This document shows, piece after piece, positions 25,821 to 37,733 of a stretch of 64,000 nucleotides of DNA. The notes under the pieces were generated by a model, which was not told the DNA's origin, ran no database searches, and saw only the letters and a list, made by a program, of their open reading frames with translations. Source of the DNA: Syngnathus acus (taxonomy: Eukaryota; Chordata; Actinopteri; Syngnathiformes; Syngnathidae); the NCBI RefSeq assembly GCF_901709675.1, contig NC_051097.1:5263039-5327038 (forward strand). The letters are read 5' to 3'. Within the stretch, counting starts at the first letter, position 1, and each line of letters opens with the position of its first letter. The position numbers and the translations under genes are program-made.

Positions 25821-26463
25821 AATCAAGTGTTAAGCCGGTGTTTTGCCGCCTCCCACTCTTCCTACATTCAAAGTCATACATTTTGTGGAAATGAGGGGGA
25901 ATCAGAAGAACAAGCGAAGAGACTCACAGGGTTCCATAAGTTGGCTAAATCGGCCGAGACGCCCAGCAGATGGTTTCTTCCGAGTGACTTCAGTCTCGAT
26001 TCCTTTCAGATTAAGAATTGCAGAGCGAAAGGGGCCCACATTACCAATGCCTCGTGTCACCAATATCAATATTGTAAAGGCTCCTTTGTATCTTGCTGAG
26101 CTCAATCACAACCACAGAAGGTACCAGCCTATCTTCTGCCAACCAGCATTTAGAAGCCAACTTTGGAATCACACAGATGTGCTTTGTCAGCTCTGCTAAA
26201 TAACGTGACATCATGGCACCCGCCAATGACTTCGCCCAGAAGAAGAAGGACAACTATCCAGAAAAATAGAGGACATTTGTTGCCTTCTTTTTAGAGCTGC
26301 CAATTTTTCAACATTGTAAACATTCCATTAGACTAAACAACTAGAATCATATTCTCTGGGCCAAGTCTGTTAAACACACAAATAATTAGTTGGCGGGAGT
26401 GGTCTTTCTTAGTCTTTCTTATTAAGAAAAGGGGATTGCAGTCAGTAAACAAATGGTTGCATG
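25821..26463. other. no recognised feature
   Basis: Overlapping frames of 67-118 codons on both strands at 25827-26253, none with a motif. The last 100 bases may be degraded LINE. Confidence 0.5.
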
Positions 26464-26640
26464 CTTCAAGCAGACCAGGAGAATCACATCTATGGTTTTA
26501 ATATCTCCAGTACACTTGAATATTGTAATAGTCTTTTAATTGGACTCCCTTGAAAGATCATCAAACAGCTGCAGCTCATTCAGGATGGTTGCATCAAATA
26601 TGTATTATCAAAATTACAGATAACCAAACAAAAACTAGAA
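26464..26640 (+). pseudogene. LINE reverse-transcriptase fossil (L2/Rex1-like)
   Basis: Reading in frame from 26464 gives 29 codons ending in EYCNSLLIGLP, then a TGA at 26551-26553. After the stop the same frame continues with KQLQLIQ. This matches the conserved stretch (L)DYCNSLLxGLP...LQLIQN in the C-terminal part of fish L2/Rex1-type LINE polymerases. The in-frame stop, the loss of the downstream motif and the absence of an upstream catalytic core show an old, truncated, dead copy. It lies in the same orientation as the LINE fragments at 12.9 and 63.6 kb. The match is from family knowledge, not a search. Confidence 0.75.
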
Positions 26641-27365
26641 AAACGACTGTAAATATGCTGTCAAAAAACAAGACATTTAAATGATATGACGTTTGAATTG
26701 ATCTTCCAGCCCACCCTGACAACGGCACACTTCATTTAAACGCTCTGAATAAATAGGAGGAAGGAGCTGACTCGTAATGAGAGTGCCGCGGCGGCCTAAT
26801 TATAAATACAGGTCATGTTTTTCCTTCTCACGATTTTTCGATGAAATGGCCCTGAGCAGTGAATGGAACAGAATTACAAACCGAAATTGTCTGTCAGGAC
26901 ATTCGGCGATTCACACTGAAGGCTGCTAACCTTGTGAAGCAAGCACATACTGGAGCGAGAACACCGCAATAATATTTGAGCTTGTCTTGCTAGGCTTCAA
27001 ACTCGAGGTGGGTAGAGAAGCCAAGAATTGCAATATTTGAATATTAAAGTCAAGTAAAACTAAAAACTTTCCTTGCTTAGGTGCAATTAAGGTTTTGCAA
27101 CGGAACAACTTTACATTTGTTTCCAATGTAAACATTTGAGATTTGAACAGCTTGGAAGTCAACAAACCTGACAAATTGAATTAATTTAAGACTTCCACAA
27201 AATTTGCTTCTTTCATTATTTTGTCCTTCATACTGAATACAAAAATAAGCAAGGTATCCAAATAAATAAAATATAAAAATGACTAATAATTCTCACACTT
27301 TTAAAAATAAATGCAAATTAAATTGAGTTCAAAATTTGGCCTTCGTTTCATTTTTTTCTTAACAG
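26641..27365. other. no recognised gene; small CpG-bearing patch
   Basis: The part 26690-26960 contains a GCCGCGGCGGCC-type cluster near 26786 followed by TAATTATAAATA and may be regulatory. The remainder is AT-rich, ending in the pyrimidine tract discussed under the 27366 splice-like segment. Confidence 0.45.
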
Positions 27366-27425
27366 CAAATAGAAAGTCAACTTGCCACTTTTGGAACCGA
27401 AGCACAGCACTAAGGATTGTTCATG

Positions 27426-27776
27426 TTACAAAGATTTGTCCACATTTCCGAACCGCCGGCTCACTGTAAGTAGTTTACTTCTCGACTTGTCTGCAAATGG
27501 ATGTGATAGACGGAACGCAACCTTTTTGCGAGCTGCTTCCATTGTTTTGTTCCCAGATGGCAAAACAAACAACCCATCTGGCGCGTCACTCTCCGTGAGC
27601 CCTGCAAATGTGTACTCCATTGAGTCGTTGAGAAGTTGCACAATGCACGTCCATCTTGATTGCGTAAATCCGCATACCACAAAGAAATCTCTTATTTCTG
27701 CTTCCCGTTTCACCTGTTCTTCCCTGCGGTTATCCTCGGCAAGAAACGCGTTCTTGATACAGGTTAGGGCCGCCAT
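27426..27776 (-). CDS. unexplained 116-codon minus-strand frame
   Basis: Starting at the first in-frame ATG (27776-27774), the frame runs 116 codons to TAA. Upstream it stays open past 27842, to a TGA just before an A11 run. The composition reads like an ordinary soluble protein: an early acidic/basic segment (EDNRREEQVKREAEIRDFF), then mixed hydrophobic and charged residues, and a basic C-terminal third. No signal peptide, membrane segment or domain was recognised. A second minus-strand frame (28009-27785) lies upstream in a different register, with the shift near the A11 run (plus 27863-27873). An equally long plus-strand frame overlaps, so chance remains the leading alternative. Confidence 0.2.
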   Translation of the reverse strand: MAALTCIKNAFLAEDNRREEQVKREAEIRDFFVVCGFTQSRWTCIVQLLNDSMEYTFAGLTESDAPDGLFVLPSGNKTMEAARKKVAFRLSHPFADKSRSKLLTVSRRFGNVDKSL

Positions 27777-27784
27777 TCCGAGTG

Positions 27785-28009
27785 TTAAGATTGGAAATAG
27801 AGTGCTCTTGACCTCCTGCCTTTGAAATTCTCCCACCGCCACCGTAACTCCCTCGAGCTGTCTTTTTTTTTTTCCGGCTCAGAGGCTTTTGCCACAGGGC
27901 TCGCGGTTCCAATTCTCAACTCCTTTCTTTTCAGGAAGGAAGGCAAAGACAACCTCGCAGTGGGCAACAATGTGATTTCTCGAAATTTTTCATACTCGCC
28001 GAAATGCAT
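27785..28009 (-). CDS. unexplained 74-codon minus-strand frame upstream of the previous one
   Basis: It starts at ATG 28009-28007 and ends 8 bases before the ATG of the downstream minus-strand frame, in another register. It passes through the A11 run as Lys codons. No domain or targeting signal was recognised. It may be the front part of the same decayed or mis-assembled gene, or chance. Confidence 0.12.
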   Translation of the reverse strand: MHFGEYEKFREITLLPTARLSLPSFLKRKELRIGTASPVAKASEPEKKKDSSRELRWRWENFKGRRSRALYFQS

Positions 28010-28039
28010 GACTGAAGGCCGATTGTATGTCTGTGACAA

Positions 28040-29980
28040 ACTTGCAATTCTGTTCTAGTGCCTTTTAAAAGAAGTGTTATTTTTATTTAAGCTTCTTAAA
28101 GTAAACTGGAAAAAAACTCAAGTCCTTATCATTCTGCTGCCAAATTACGTAGCTCACTGGACGTGTCAGCAGAATATAAATAAAGTATTTTGAGGGGGTC
28201 CTTAGTTTAGAAGTGAGTTGTGCTCCCATATTGTAAACTTGTATTTTGGAGTACTGAAACAAATCATCTAAGTTGGTTCTTCCAAAACAATTTGCTGAGT
28301 TACAATACAAGGTACAATCGATTCTGCAAACTCTGGTGAAAATGAGGAAACAGGAAAGACAATGTTCACATTGTCAAAACTTAAATATTTGGTTGAATTG
28401 CCCAACTTAAATTATTTTCCAAGTTTGTTACATTAAATTTTGAGTCGACTACTTTTTTTTAATGTACAGTTTTTGTAACCTGAATTTGTCCAGGAGTCAG
28501 GCTGGTATTTTAGCACTAATAAGTGAAGTTACAATTGTTTTGTTATAATTGATGTATTCTTAAGTACGAGTACTCGAAATATTTAAATGACAATTTTTAC
28601 AAATTCACATATTTTTCTGCTGTTGGATTTAAAAAAAAAAAAAAAAAAAAATCACATGATTATAAATACACAGTAATTTCAGTACAAGATCAAGTCTTTC
28701 AAGAAGCAAGATTCGCATGTCAACTAGTCAGCTCTGAGCATTCCTGTAATTCTGCAAGCCTAGTCGTGACTGGATTTATTTTTAGCCCTAGCAGGATCAA
28801 GATTGTTGTGCAGCAAACTGTGCATTTTTTTTTTCTGCTAACGACTGCACGAAAGTGCTGTGTTGCCTTTTCTGCGCCCTACATGGGAGACGTGGCGGCA
28901 TGCTGAGTGTGCACGTTGCGAGAACACGATACAGTGCCGCTAAGCTTCACCTGGGCCGTTTTCTCTCTGTCATTACCACTAACAACAGTAGCTCCATCAG
29001 CACAGGCTGCACTCACAGCATCTGTGGGAATATAATGCTCATCAGCTCCTCGTGGACTTGTGTCAATGTACAGCGGCCGCCCTCTAAGAATTGATTGTTT
29101 GGAATCCGCACTGTAAATGCACAGTTTGTGTGCATCCACATACGATCGGCGAACTCGAAGAGATGAGACTAACTAACTAACACTGATTCCAATAGCAAAA
29201 GAAACTGAAACTGTCAAACAAATAAAAAAGGAGTGTTAATCTACTAAAACTGCACATGAGAGAAAGTGTTGATTAGTTTACAGCTAGCCAAAAAGGAAAA
29301 TTATGGACAAATGCGGCAAAAGGCTACATACGTATATAAATACATAAAAGGATAAACATGGACATGGCTAAAAGCTTCTTCTTTTTTTAAATACATTTTT
29401 GCGGCCTAAACATTGTCGTTCTACGGTGCTGCTGTTTCGGTGAGCAACAGAGTTCAAATTGGATTGTTCAATTTTGCCATTTATGTGTTACAGTATGTAC
29501 AATAATTAAAATATTTCTGTATAGCATTGTGTAAAGTCTATTTCAGCACAGAAAAAAAAAATAACGGAACCAGCGACAATAAAAGGCCCAATGTCAATTG
29601 AATCATTGGAAATATGATTTGAATCTATAATCATAAATAGCTAATTAAATGTTAGTGTCTACATTTTCAAGTACACATTACTATGTCAGCAATCAGACTG
29701 AAAACTGAAAGAAATACAAACCTTTTCTATCATCTGCTTGAAAAGCGCTCATAGAACCGGCAGGATACAAGTGCTAAAATGACATTTTTTTCAAAAATAG
29801 GTTGATTTGGGTTTCTTTATTCTGAGTTCTAAGGGAACTGTTTGTCTCCTCTTTTTCCCAAAGAACAAAAAATATATAAGATGATTGAAACAGCTCCACT
29901 TGAGTTATATGCTAAAATTAGAAAAAGTAGACTGGCAGGGTGTGCTAAAGGTTTTCTGCATATTCAACAACTTATTGTGT
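28040..29980. other. no recognised gene; A21 run
   Basis: AT-rich DNA with a 21-base A run at 28631-28651. The patch 28850-29160 is GC-richer, with overlapping 79-86 codon frames on both strands, and could be a conserved block. Confidence 0.5.
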
Positions 29981-30000
29981 GGGGGGGGGGGGGGGGGGGG
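29981..30000 (+). repeat. poly(G) run, 20 bases
   Basis: Twenty consecutive G residues after TGTGT. A run this long can fold as an intramolecular G-quadruplex and is prone to length errors in sequencing, so its exact length is uncertain. Confidence 0.93.
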
Positions 30001-31656
30001 TGTAAAAGCACTGAAGCTTCTTGCCTGGTGGAAATCAAAAGAGATATTGCAACACACTCTCCAGTATTGGCTTTATTGCCATCGGATGATTTGCGATGCG
30101 CAAACATCCCAAAAGCAAAACAATTCATTTTTTTCCTGAATGTGTTTTATAATTGTTCAAAGACAGCCCATGGGGTGAAAAATAAAAGCCTCGCAATTTC
30201 ACGTCAGGCAAAATATTGCATGTTTCTACAAAAGGAAGAAGCACTTTTGGAGCAATATTGAACATTATTACCAGGATATTACACTTTATTTCAAGTTTGA
30301 GTTTGAATATTATGGCCAAAGGCAATGAAAGCTGGCACAACATAACCTGATGTTATTTAATACTACTCAGGGAAATTTATTTACAACCTGAAGTAAGTAT
30401 GAAAAAATAATGTAGTCTGTTGAAATACAGATTGAGGCATGTTATACTTACGGTACATAATGAAAGAACTTCAGAACTGACGACACAAGGACTTCATTAA
30501 GAGCTGATCACGTTGCACTATAAAGAAAAAATGGAATGTCGATCTAAGGGAAAGGATTATTTGTTCAAGTGACGACTCTCAGAAAACGAATGAGCCTTTA
30601 CGTTTCCTAAGTGCTCAGAAAAATGTGACTTTTACAATAACACACAACTAAGTAGGAACATAACGTGTACGAAGAACACCACTTTTATATTCTTCTGTTC
30701 ACGTGTTATGGTAGGTGCTGCTGTTTTGGTTAGCAACATTCTTCACATGAACTCAGCAGTTAATTTTTTGAGGTCCAAAATGTTTTTTTTTTCTGAGGGG
30801 TAAAGGGAAGCGTCAATTTATGATTTATTTTTGTCCAGCTGTTCATGGCTCGCCGTTGGGATTTTAGAGGTCCCATATGTTCCCCTTAAAAATCATTGGA
30901 CAAAGCCAGTGGGGCTTTTGAAGTCATATAATTGCACTCAACTTTTATCCTGTGTCAAATTCCATTCCTCCTTCGGGCTCTAACTTCCCCCAACACTCTC
31001 CATCTCTGTCACCCCAATTTCCCCTGAAATACAATTCAAACACTTCGGACTCGTAATAGGTGTGCTACATGATGACCATGTGTCAAGATTAAAGAATGGC
31101 TACTCCCCATCCTGACGGGAGAAAATAGCATTCCTATAATTACTGATAAAACCGGCGCACTTCCTGCTTCCTCCCTGTTCGCCTGGCCTTCGTGTCAATG
31201 TGCAAGGCTGAGTGATTTAAACTGAAAATGGCCCTGCTTCCTTGGCACTGCTGATATTGCAGTTTAGTTTAGGGAATTCAGGGCCAATTGACCAGCTTTT
31301 ATTCACCTTCCAATTGCCGTCTCCTTTGAAGTGAGACCACGCCGCACGCGAGCCGGGCTGCCTCTTACCAAGAGGAGCTCGCTCCGCAACAAATCTCGTT
31401 GATAGTACACGTCTCTGAACATTCAGTACAGCTTCCGCCTCGACATTCTGACTGTGTTGTATAACCCGCAGTGGCTGCTCAACAAAGCACAGCGGGTCTT
31501 TTTTTTTTTTTGCTCTCTCTCTATCTTTATGCGGAGTGCCACGAGCGTGCCATGCTTTGCCAAGACCGAACTGCTGCGATTGTTTTTTTTTAGTAGCCTC
31601 AACAACCCAGGATGGAAAGCTGCGCATCCTAAATTAGAACGAGCAATTTAGAAAAT
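30001..31656. other. no recognised gene; possible regulatory patch
   Basis: AT-rich to about 31090. The part 31090-31400 has mixed composition and reads like conserved non-coding DNA. A 136-codon minus-strand frame at 31217-31627 lacks motifs and overlaps frames in other registers. Confidence 0.45.
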
Positions 31657-31742
31657 ATGAATGAATGAATGAATGAATGAATGAATGAATGAATGAATGA
31701 ATGAATGAATGAATGAATGAATGAATGAATGAATGAATGAAT
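31657..31742. repeat. (ATGA)n microsatellite
   Basis: About 21 near-perfect tetranucleotide units. The apparent minus-strand frame with repeating HSFI residues here is a translation of the repeat, not a gene. Confidence 0.97.
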
Positions 31743-32630
31743 GGAGTTGGGTTAGATGGGAGGGATGATGCCTAATTTGGTTGTACTTGCTATTCACTAT
31801 GAGTGAGTATTTGACCAAAGATCCTTCGTTGATTAAAATGTATAAATTAATTGCTATCACTGGTCAACAATTTCTTGCAACATTTTATAATCAGCAATGA
31901 AAGTAAAGCTTTGCAGCTTTGCTTCAGCGAGCCTCAAAAGTTTGAGAAGTAACTAGGGTAGACCATCCAGCTGGCCTCCATTGTTCCAGGGAGTGGTTTT
32001 GCAGTGTATCATTGTGCTTTTTGTTATTCATAAATTCACTTATTTGCATTTTCTCTGTAGACCCGAGCCTAAATTATTTGCGGTTTTACTCCTTCTGTAG
32101 TACCCTAAGATGACACAAAATCTCAATGTCTGTCAAAATCGAGCTAACAATCGACCAAAGTCTTTTCACACATTTTTAAAATGGCATACACTTGCAGTTC
32201 GGGTGCCTGTTTTCCAAATTAAAATATAAGCCATTTATTCTAAGGCTAATATGAGTTGAATCTGAAATGATAAAAAGTTTTTTTTGGGAGGGGGGTCATA
32301 TTTATGGTATAACTACAAATGAGACTACAGGAATTTATTTAAAAAAATGTGGGGCTAAGTACTGGAATTTTTCTGCCACTCACAGTAGGGCAAATTGCAG
32401 GAGGTTATTTTACTATGAAGTGGAACCAAATACAGCTGACATTGGCATGATAATGTCTACTTCATCTTCCTTGTACTTTGCCGTCTCAACTAGCTGAGCC
32501 AACATGGCGGTCCTCTGAGCTTTTGTTGAAACATGTTCATTTATTCAAGAGTTGTTGTTTTTTTCCACTTTCCTAAGAGCCTGTGCAAACGCATGACTCT
32601 GCATTTTTCCTGTTATGGTGGCTATTTTTA
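31743..32630. other. no recognised feature
   Basis: Unique AT-rich DNA without support for any gene or repeat. Confidence 0.5.
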
Positions 32631-32795
32631 AATGGTAAATGGGCTCTACTTATATAATGCTATAGCGTTTTTGTACCTTTGCAACTCAAAGCGATTCGTA
32701 CTGGATCCTCATACCAGCAAGTGGGAGTTCAGTGTCTTGCTCAAGTACACTTCGACATTGTCACAACGGCTGGGGATCAAACCCCCACTGCATTG
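32631..32795 (+). repeat. diverged dispersed fish repeat
   Basis: The order AATGGTAAATGGGCTCTACT, TTATATAATGCTATAGCG, CAACTCAAAGCGATTCGTA, GTCTTGCTCAAGTACACTT and GGGGATCAAACCCCC matches, with many changes, a dispersed teleost repeat. As I recall it, that repeat starts with a GGTAAATGGNCTNNATTTATATAGCGC block and later carries a TGTCTTGCTCAAGGACACTT block. The copy is shortened in the middle. The class of the parent element is not known to me. Confidence 0.5.
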
Positions 32796-33080
32796 AAGAA
32801 TGGACCTTCGAAAAATCCGACTGAGAACGGTAGCGGCCATCTCAAAACATATTCCCACTGTGACACTCTAACCTTGGCGCAGCGAATGATCACGGAGAGA
32901 AAAAAGGAATTCAGCAGGGAGCCGTTTTAAATTAAGAGACTTCAAAATATTTTTATAATCTTGCATTAAGTCATAAATTTTCCCAAACCGCATTTATAAT
33001 TCATCGCATTGGGCGTTTGCTCCATCTCCAGCTTCAAGTTCTATAACTAAAATATTCAACGCCATTTCCTTTTTTCGCAG

Positions 33081-33115
33081 AAACCATGCTGACAGCTGAC
33101 CTCACCCTCGCTCCT
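33081..33115 (+). other. candidate 35-bp exon with start codon
   Basis: The 35 bases are bounded by a strong acceptor (TTTCCTTTTTTCGCAG, 33065-33080) and a consensus donor GTAAGT at 33116-33121. Inside, AAACC precedes ATG at 33086-33088, with purine A at -3, and ten codons follow (MLTADLTLAP), ending exactly at the donor in phase 0. The other two frames hold stops. This is what a small start-codon exon looks like. I do not recognise the peptide. Because T-rich tracts make chance acceptors common here, the call stays modest. No partner exon was identified. Confidence 0.27.
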
Positions 33116-33177
33116 GTAAGTAAACCAACTTTTATGATTCACTTTTAAATTATGCAGATGGAAAGCATATTGCTCGT

Positions 33178-33320
33178 CTTCCTGAGGGTTGTGTCTGAGA
33201 TGGAGTCTACCCCAGCTGACTAGGAGCAAGAGGCGGGGTACACCCTAGACATATTTCCAGCATAAACAAACATTCACGCTTACACCTATTGGCAATTTAC
33301 AGTTTTTTAGAGTGTGTGAG
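33178..33320 (-). mobile_element. diverged SINE/LINE tail fragment, reverse orientation
   Basis: Read on the minus strand, the segment contains CCGCCTCTTGCTCC, CAGCTGGGGTAGACTCC and, further 5', an ACTCTAAAAAACTGTAAATTG segment. These correspond in order to the body of the SINE at 41301-41683 (GGGTGTCCCCCGCCT, GGCTGGGATAGGCTCC and the CTCCTAATTGTCCC segment). Divergence is far higher than in that copy, so this insertion is older. Head and tail repeats are lost. Confidence 0.6.
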
Positions 33321-34779
33321 GAAGGCTCAACTTGCACACAAGGCTGTAGATGAGTCCAATCTAGGCCCCAATGCACTACTTTTACAATGTTACCTTAGAA
33401 CCTTCAAAACGTATCTTGTAACATTGTTTTTCTCAAAATAATCATTCACGTCTGAGCAGTTATTTGTCGCTATCGCTGAAGTTAATATGTGCAATATGTC
33501 CAAATATTGGGTCCCATTCTTGTCTTATTAGATTTGTCTCACATTATTCTTTTAATATTATTATATCATATCATATTATATTATATTCTTATTTTAATGG
33601 CAAGTTGTATTTGACGCTTGAGGCATATTTTTGGTTGAACTCCAAATAGTACCACTTTGAGAAGGTTTTTTTTATATTATAGCAAATTCCCACAATAATG
33701 CAACAATGTCGTTGCTTTCAGCTCTTTATTTTATTTGTTTTTATATAGGAAAATCAAATTTGAATGTTTTGGTCACCATGAGATTTATTTCACAAGTTTA
33801 ATTATGGTAATCGCATTGTTATATCAGCAAGAATAAATCGACAATTTAATACTTATTTTTTAGATTTTCATAACATTCTTCACCCTGAGGCGAGTCTTGT
33901 TTGAATGCAATAAGGCCACAACCTTCGGGTTTGTTTGCAAGCGTTTTAATTTACATCCAAAATAATGAAAAATTATATCAGTAGATCCAAAAGAGTCGAG
34001 ACGGGGTTGTCATGGTACTTATTCTTAAATAAGCAGATTTACACCTCATGATAAAGTACGAAATTAAGGTAGAGCTGTGTGCCAAGTGGGGTCGGTATTA
34101 CCATAGCAACAAGCCAGGAAGTAACATGGGCTGACCACAAATGCGTATTAATTGCTATCAAATCAATGTTTCCGACAGGTTGGATGTGACAGGATGTGGT
34201 TAGTGAGCTCGAAAGATCTCATCCACATGTTGCTAATGGGAACTGCTGACATAAGTGACAGCTTTTATTATGGCAGATTTTTAACCACGGCCTCTCTCAA
34301 CATGCGCCGAGTAATTGACAAACACGTGTTACGTGATCGGGGGTGCCCAGCTGCATTCAATTCTACGAAAAGTAAGTGATACTGCAATTCACGCTACAGA
34401 CGATAGTCAGAGAGGTGACTTGGTTACGGACACTTCCTCTCTCGTCGCCTACAAACATCAGCGCCTCTTCAGGCTGACAATAAATCCTCTCCCGTTCCCA
34501 TTTCTGTCTCCCAAGTGGTTGTTTTGGGCTCACCTGTGCACAAGCTGTGAGAGAGAATGATTTATCTGCGGCACACAAAAAGACGTTTTGGTTCTCCGCC
34601 TCTGGAAATGTCGTTTTAATTCAACCGTATAGTGTTTTTTACCTGGAAGGAGTTATGAGAGATAATGTGAAATGCAGAATTTAATACAGATACTTAAAGC
34701 TGCGAAGAATATGAAAATCAGAATCTTATCTTGAGGCGAAGCAGCATATCATCGCTGTAATTTATAGAATTCATTTCAA
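33321..34779. other. no recognised feature
   Basis: AT-rich, with a (TATTA/CATAT) simple stretch near 33550-33590. The part 34150-34580 is of mixed composition with overlapping short frames. Confidence 0.5.
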
Positions 34780-35170
34780 GCTCGCCCACAAATTAAAGAA
34801 TTAAAATAACCACAAACCTCTCTGGAAACGTTTCATTAAAGGGAAAAAAATGATTAAAAGCCTCACAAAAGCAAGATTAATGGCATTATTTTTACATTCC
34901 TAATTAATTGGCAACTGAGTTGATCACTGAATCAGCCACATAATCAAGGCCAAATTACAATCTCTTTAGTCTTTCTGCATTTGAAATTGTATAGGCCAGA
35001 GCCAATTAATATGTAAAAAGATCCAGCTAAAACCCAAAATCTTGCAGTCGATACCAAGTGAACGCAGCAGCCCATTAGGCTTTGGCCAGATTTAGTTCAG
35101 CTGGATAACAATCCAGACCAGGAAGGTTTTACATTTTGCATTAATTGAATCAGCACAATCATTCATTTTG
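34780..35170. promoter_or_regulatory. candidate regulatory block rich in homeodomain cores
   Basis: Multiple TAAT cores are present, including TAATTAAT at 34901-34908 and AATTAAT near 35003 and 35140, together with CCAAT-like and CAGCTGG sites. There is no open frame over nearly 400 bases. The style matches long vertebrate conserved non-coding elements; conservation is untested. Confidence 0.28.
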
Positions 35171-37733
35171 ATTGGTTGGCTAGTTGTGCACAATTCAAAA
35201 TGCATTGAGAAGAACAACAGCATTTGAATTGACGTCCAGTGTACAAGATCTTACGTAACAAAGTGCAACTATTCCGATTGCAAGTTCAGGATTAATTTAA
35301 GGCTTTGGAAGGGATCTGTAACAAATACAAATGCTGCTAAGAGAATGAACAAGAGTATAGTGGCAGAAAGTGAAAGATAGAGCTAGTGGGACCATACGTG
35401 AGTCTTCAGAGGAGCAATTGTGCAGTCGGGAAGCCTCAAAAATTTATAAAAATAAAACGTCTCTATTGTGATAATTTCCTGTGCCTGCCCGGGCTCCCAA
35501 AAGGCTCAGTCGGCACAGACTTCAGTTTTCAAACCGCCTTTTTACTTGAATGGTGCGCACAGCTGCAATTAAGTACCAGACTGAGAGTCTTTGTGGTTTA
35601 AAATTATTCATATGCAGGCAAAATTTTGAGTTCAAGTAAGTTCTTTACGCGTGAAATGTATATTAGTTCTATTTATCCTGATAGGCATAGATTCGTCACT
35701 GTTTTTTGTGCGTCTATTCATGATAGACATGCCTACAAAATCTCATGTTGCATAGTGAAAGTGAGTTCTTGGTAAAAGTGGTAAAAAAACTCTTAAAATA
35801 GAAAATTATTCTTTCTTTACACCAATCATGACCTTTGTTCTACTCACAACGAATATGCGACAGCCTTGCTATTCATTAAAAATGAAAATAGCTATTATTT
35901 TTTGTCAAAACAAAGCCGGAAGCCGCTCCCCCCCCCATCATTTTCAAAAGATAAAACAGATAAAAGATAAAACATTAGGCCGGGGTGTGAGTAATTCCAG
36001 TCTTAACTGGAGGTGACATGGCTTCAATGACTCAGCAGCTTTTTTTTTCTTTCAGTTGTTGCATGTCATTATGTGACCCAGATATTTTGTCTGATATTTT
36101 TCTCAGAAGATACAGGCAGCTTTATGGTCCAGTGCAACTGTAAACAATTAGATTTTTATCACTGTCCATCACCTGGAGAAAATATTAAGGTCAGAGCAGT
36201 TCAGTGCAAATATTTTCTTGTCATGTTTTATTTTGTGTTAAAATTGGTTCAAGAATTGGCATGTGCAGCAATTTTTGTGAGCAAGAGAAAATGAATTAAA
36301 TTTAGGGGCTCTGGACACGGTGCCCCAAATTTCCAAAGAGATGTACTTAAATTTACTTGACAGAACATGGTCACATGCTAAAATCGCAGGATTTGAACAT
36401 TTTTGCGATTATTGAAAAAGTTTTAATAATTAATTAGTTATGAATTTGTCAATTAATTTTGATACTTCTGATTGGAAGAAACTATTTTGGGTGAATTAAG
36501 GGCTTGTACTTCGAAGAACTCTGACAAAGTGTAAACATTTCATTACCATTTTGTGGTTTTGCCAGGATAAAGCAGGCACAAGGGATCGTTCAATGCTGCC
36601 AGCTTTAGTCATACTTAGTTTTAAGCCTGAATTCACACCCTTCTGCAAAATCACCACTGACCAGTGCTGACAACATGACTTGAAAGAAACCATCCACACT
36701 GGGTCATTTAAAAGCCAAAACGCAAATACAGCTTAACGCTAATGTTGGCATTTTCTGTGACACTGGGATCCTTGCGAACACGATTACGGCGGATTGCAAA
36801 TGAAAAGGCCACCAAATCGAATGAGGCATTGCAACTATAAGGCAGCGGGGTTTTTTTATCTGGAGGGAGACCAAACTATAATCACAGAATGTATTTACTC
36901 TGCTGTAAATATAATGCCGTCTCATCACGATGGGAAAAAAACGGAGTGGGGTGGATGTGGGGCGGGCGGGTACTCGAGTCTGGAATCGCTCCAGGGACCC
37001 ATTTTTCCCAACAGAAGCCGATTCTGTGGAGTTGATATCGGAGGATCATTAGCAGCCATCTCGCCTTGGGCCAGAAGCGTGACACCTTTAGTGGAAAAGA
37101 GCATGAGCTCCCCTCGCAGTGTGCTGGTGGAACAGCACAATCAATGTGAACTTTTAGGTCAAACAACTTTGTAGTGACATGCTAGGTTTTACTTCAGCAA
37201 GGGATTTCTAGTAATTTTAAAAAGAATGCCTGGAAAATGCATTTTTCTTTTATGGTTTTAGATTGATCCTATTGAAGTATTTCTTTGAATGGGAAAATCA
37301 TCCTAACTTTAACCCTCACCCTGAACTCGGAGAGTGTGTATTGATCATAGACGTCCTTGGTCTGTTTTGGGTGCACAGTGAGACGTTTCGAAACTTGCTC
37401 ACATGATTCTAAACACAAGAACATGCACACGCCACTGAGTACTAAGTAGACTCTCTTGCGCACACATGTATGTAAATAAACACATAAGCAACCAGCTTGG
37501 CTTTCAACCTATTTCTAACATGATATGCATGGTTTACAGGAAGCAAGCCTTTTTCCATATCCAATAACACAGATGCGACACACGTGTGCGGAATGAAAAA
37601 TCTGTCCTGGAAACACAGATACACTCAAGTCATTTGCATACATTTATAAAAAAGAATCAGCGCTCACTGCACTCCACAATAACCATGCTGACCACGCACA
37701 GATGCATACAAAGAGCTCACACGGAGCACTCAC
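35171..37733. other. no recognised gene; possible regulatory patch
   Basis: Mostly AT-rich. The part 36720-37170 has raised GC and CpG and a 126-codon plus-strand frame (36794-37174) overlapped by two minus-strand frames, so it reads as non-coding. A C9 run lies near 35929. Confidence 0.45.

Noticed and set aside
29842-30261. 139-codon plus-strand frame
   Set aside because: It crosses the G20 run, whose length is unreliable, overlaps another register, and shows no motif.
31648-31860. Minus-strand frame with repeated HSFI units
   Set aside because: Direct translation of the (ATGA)n microsatellite.
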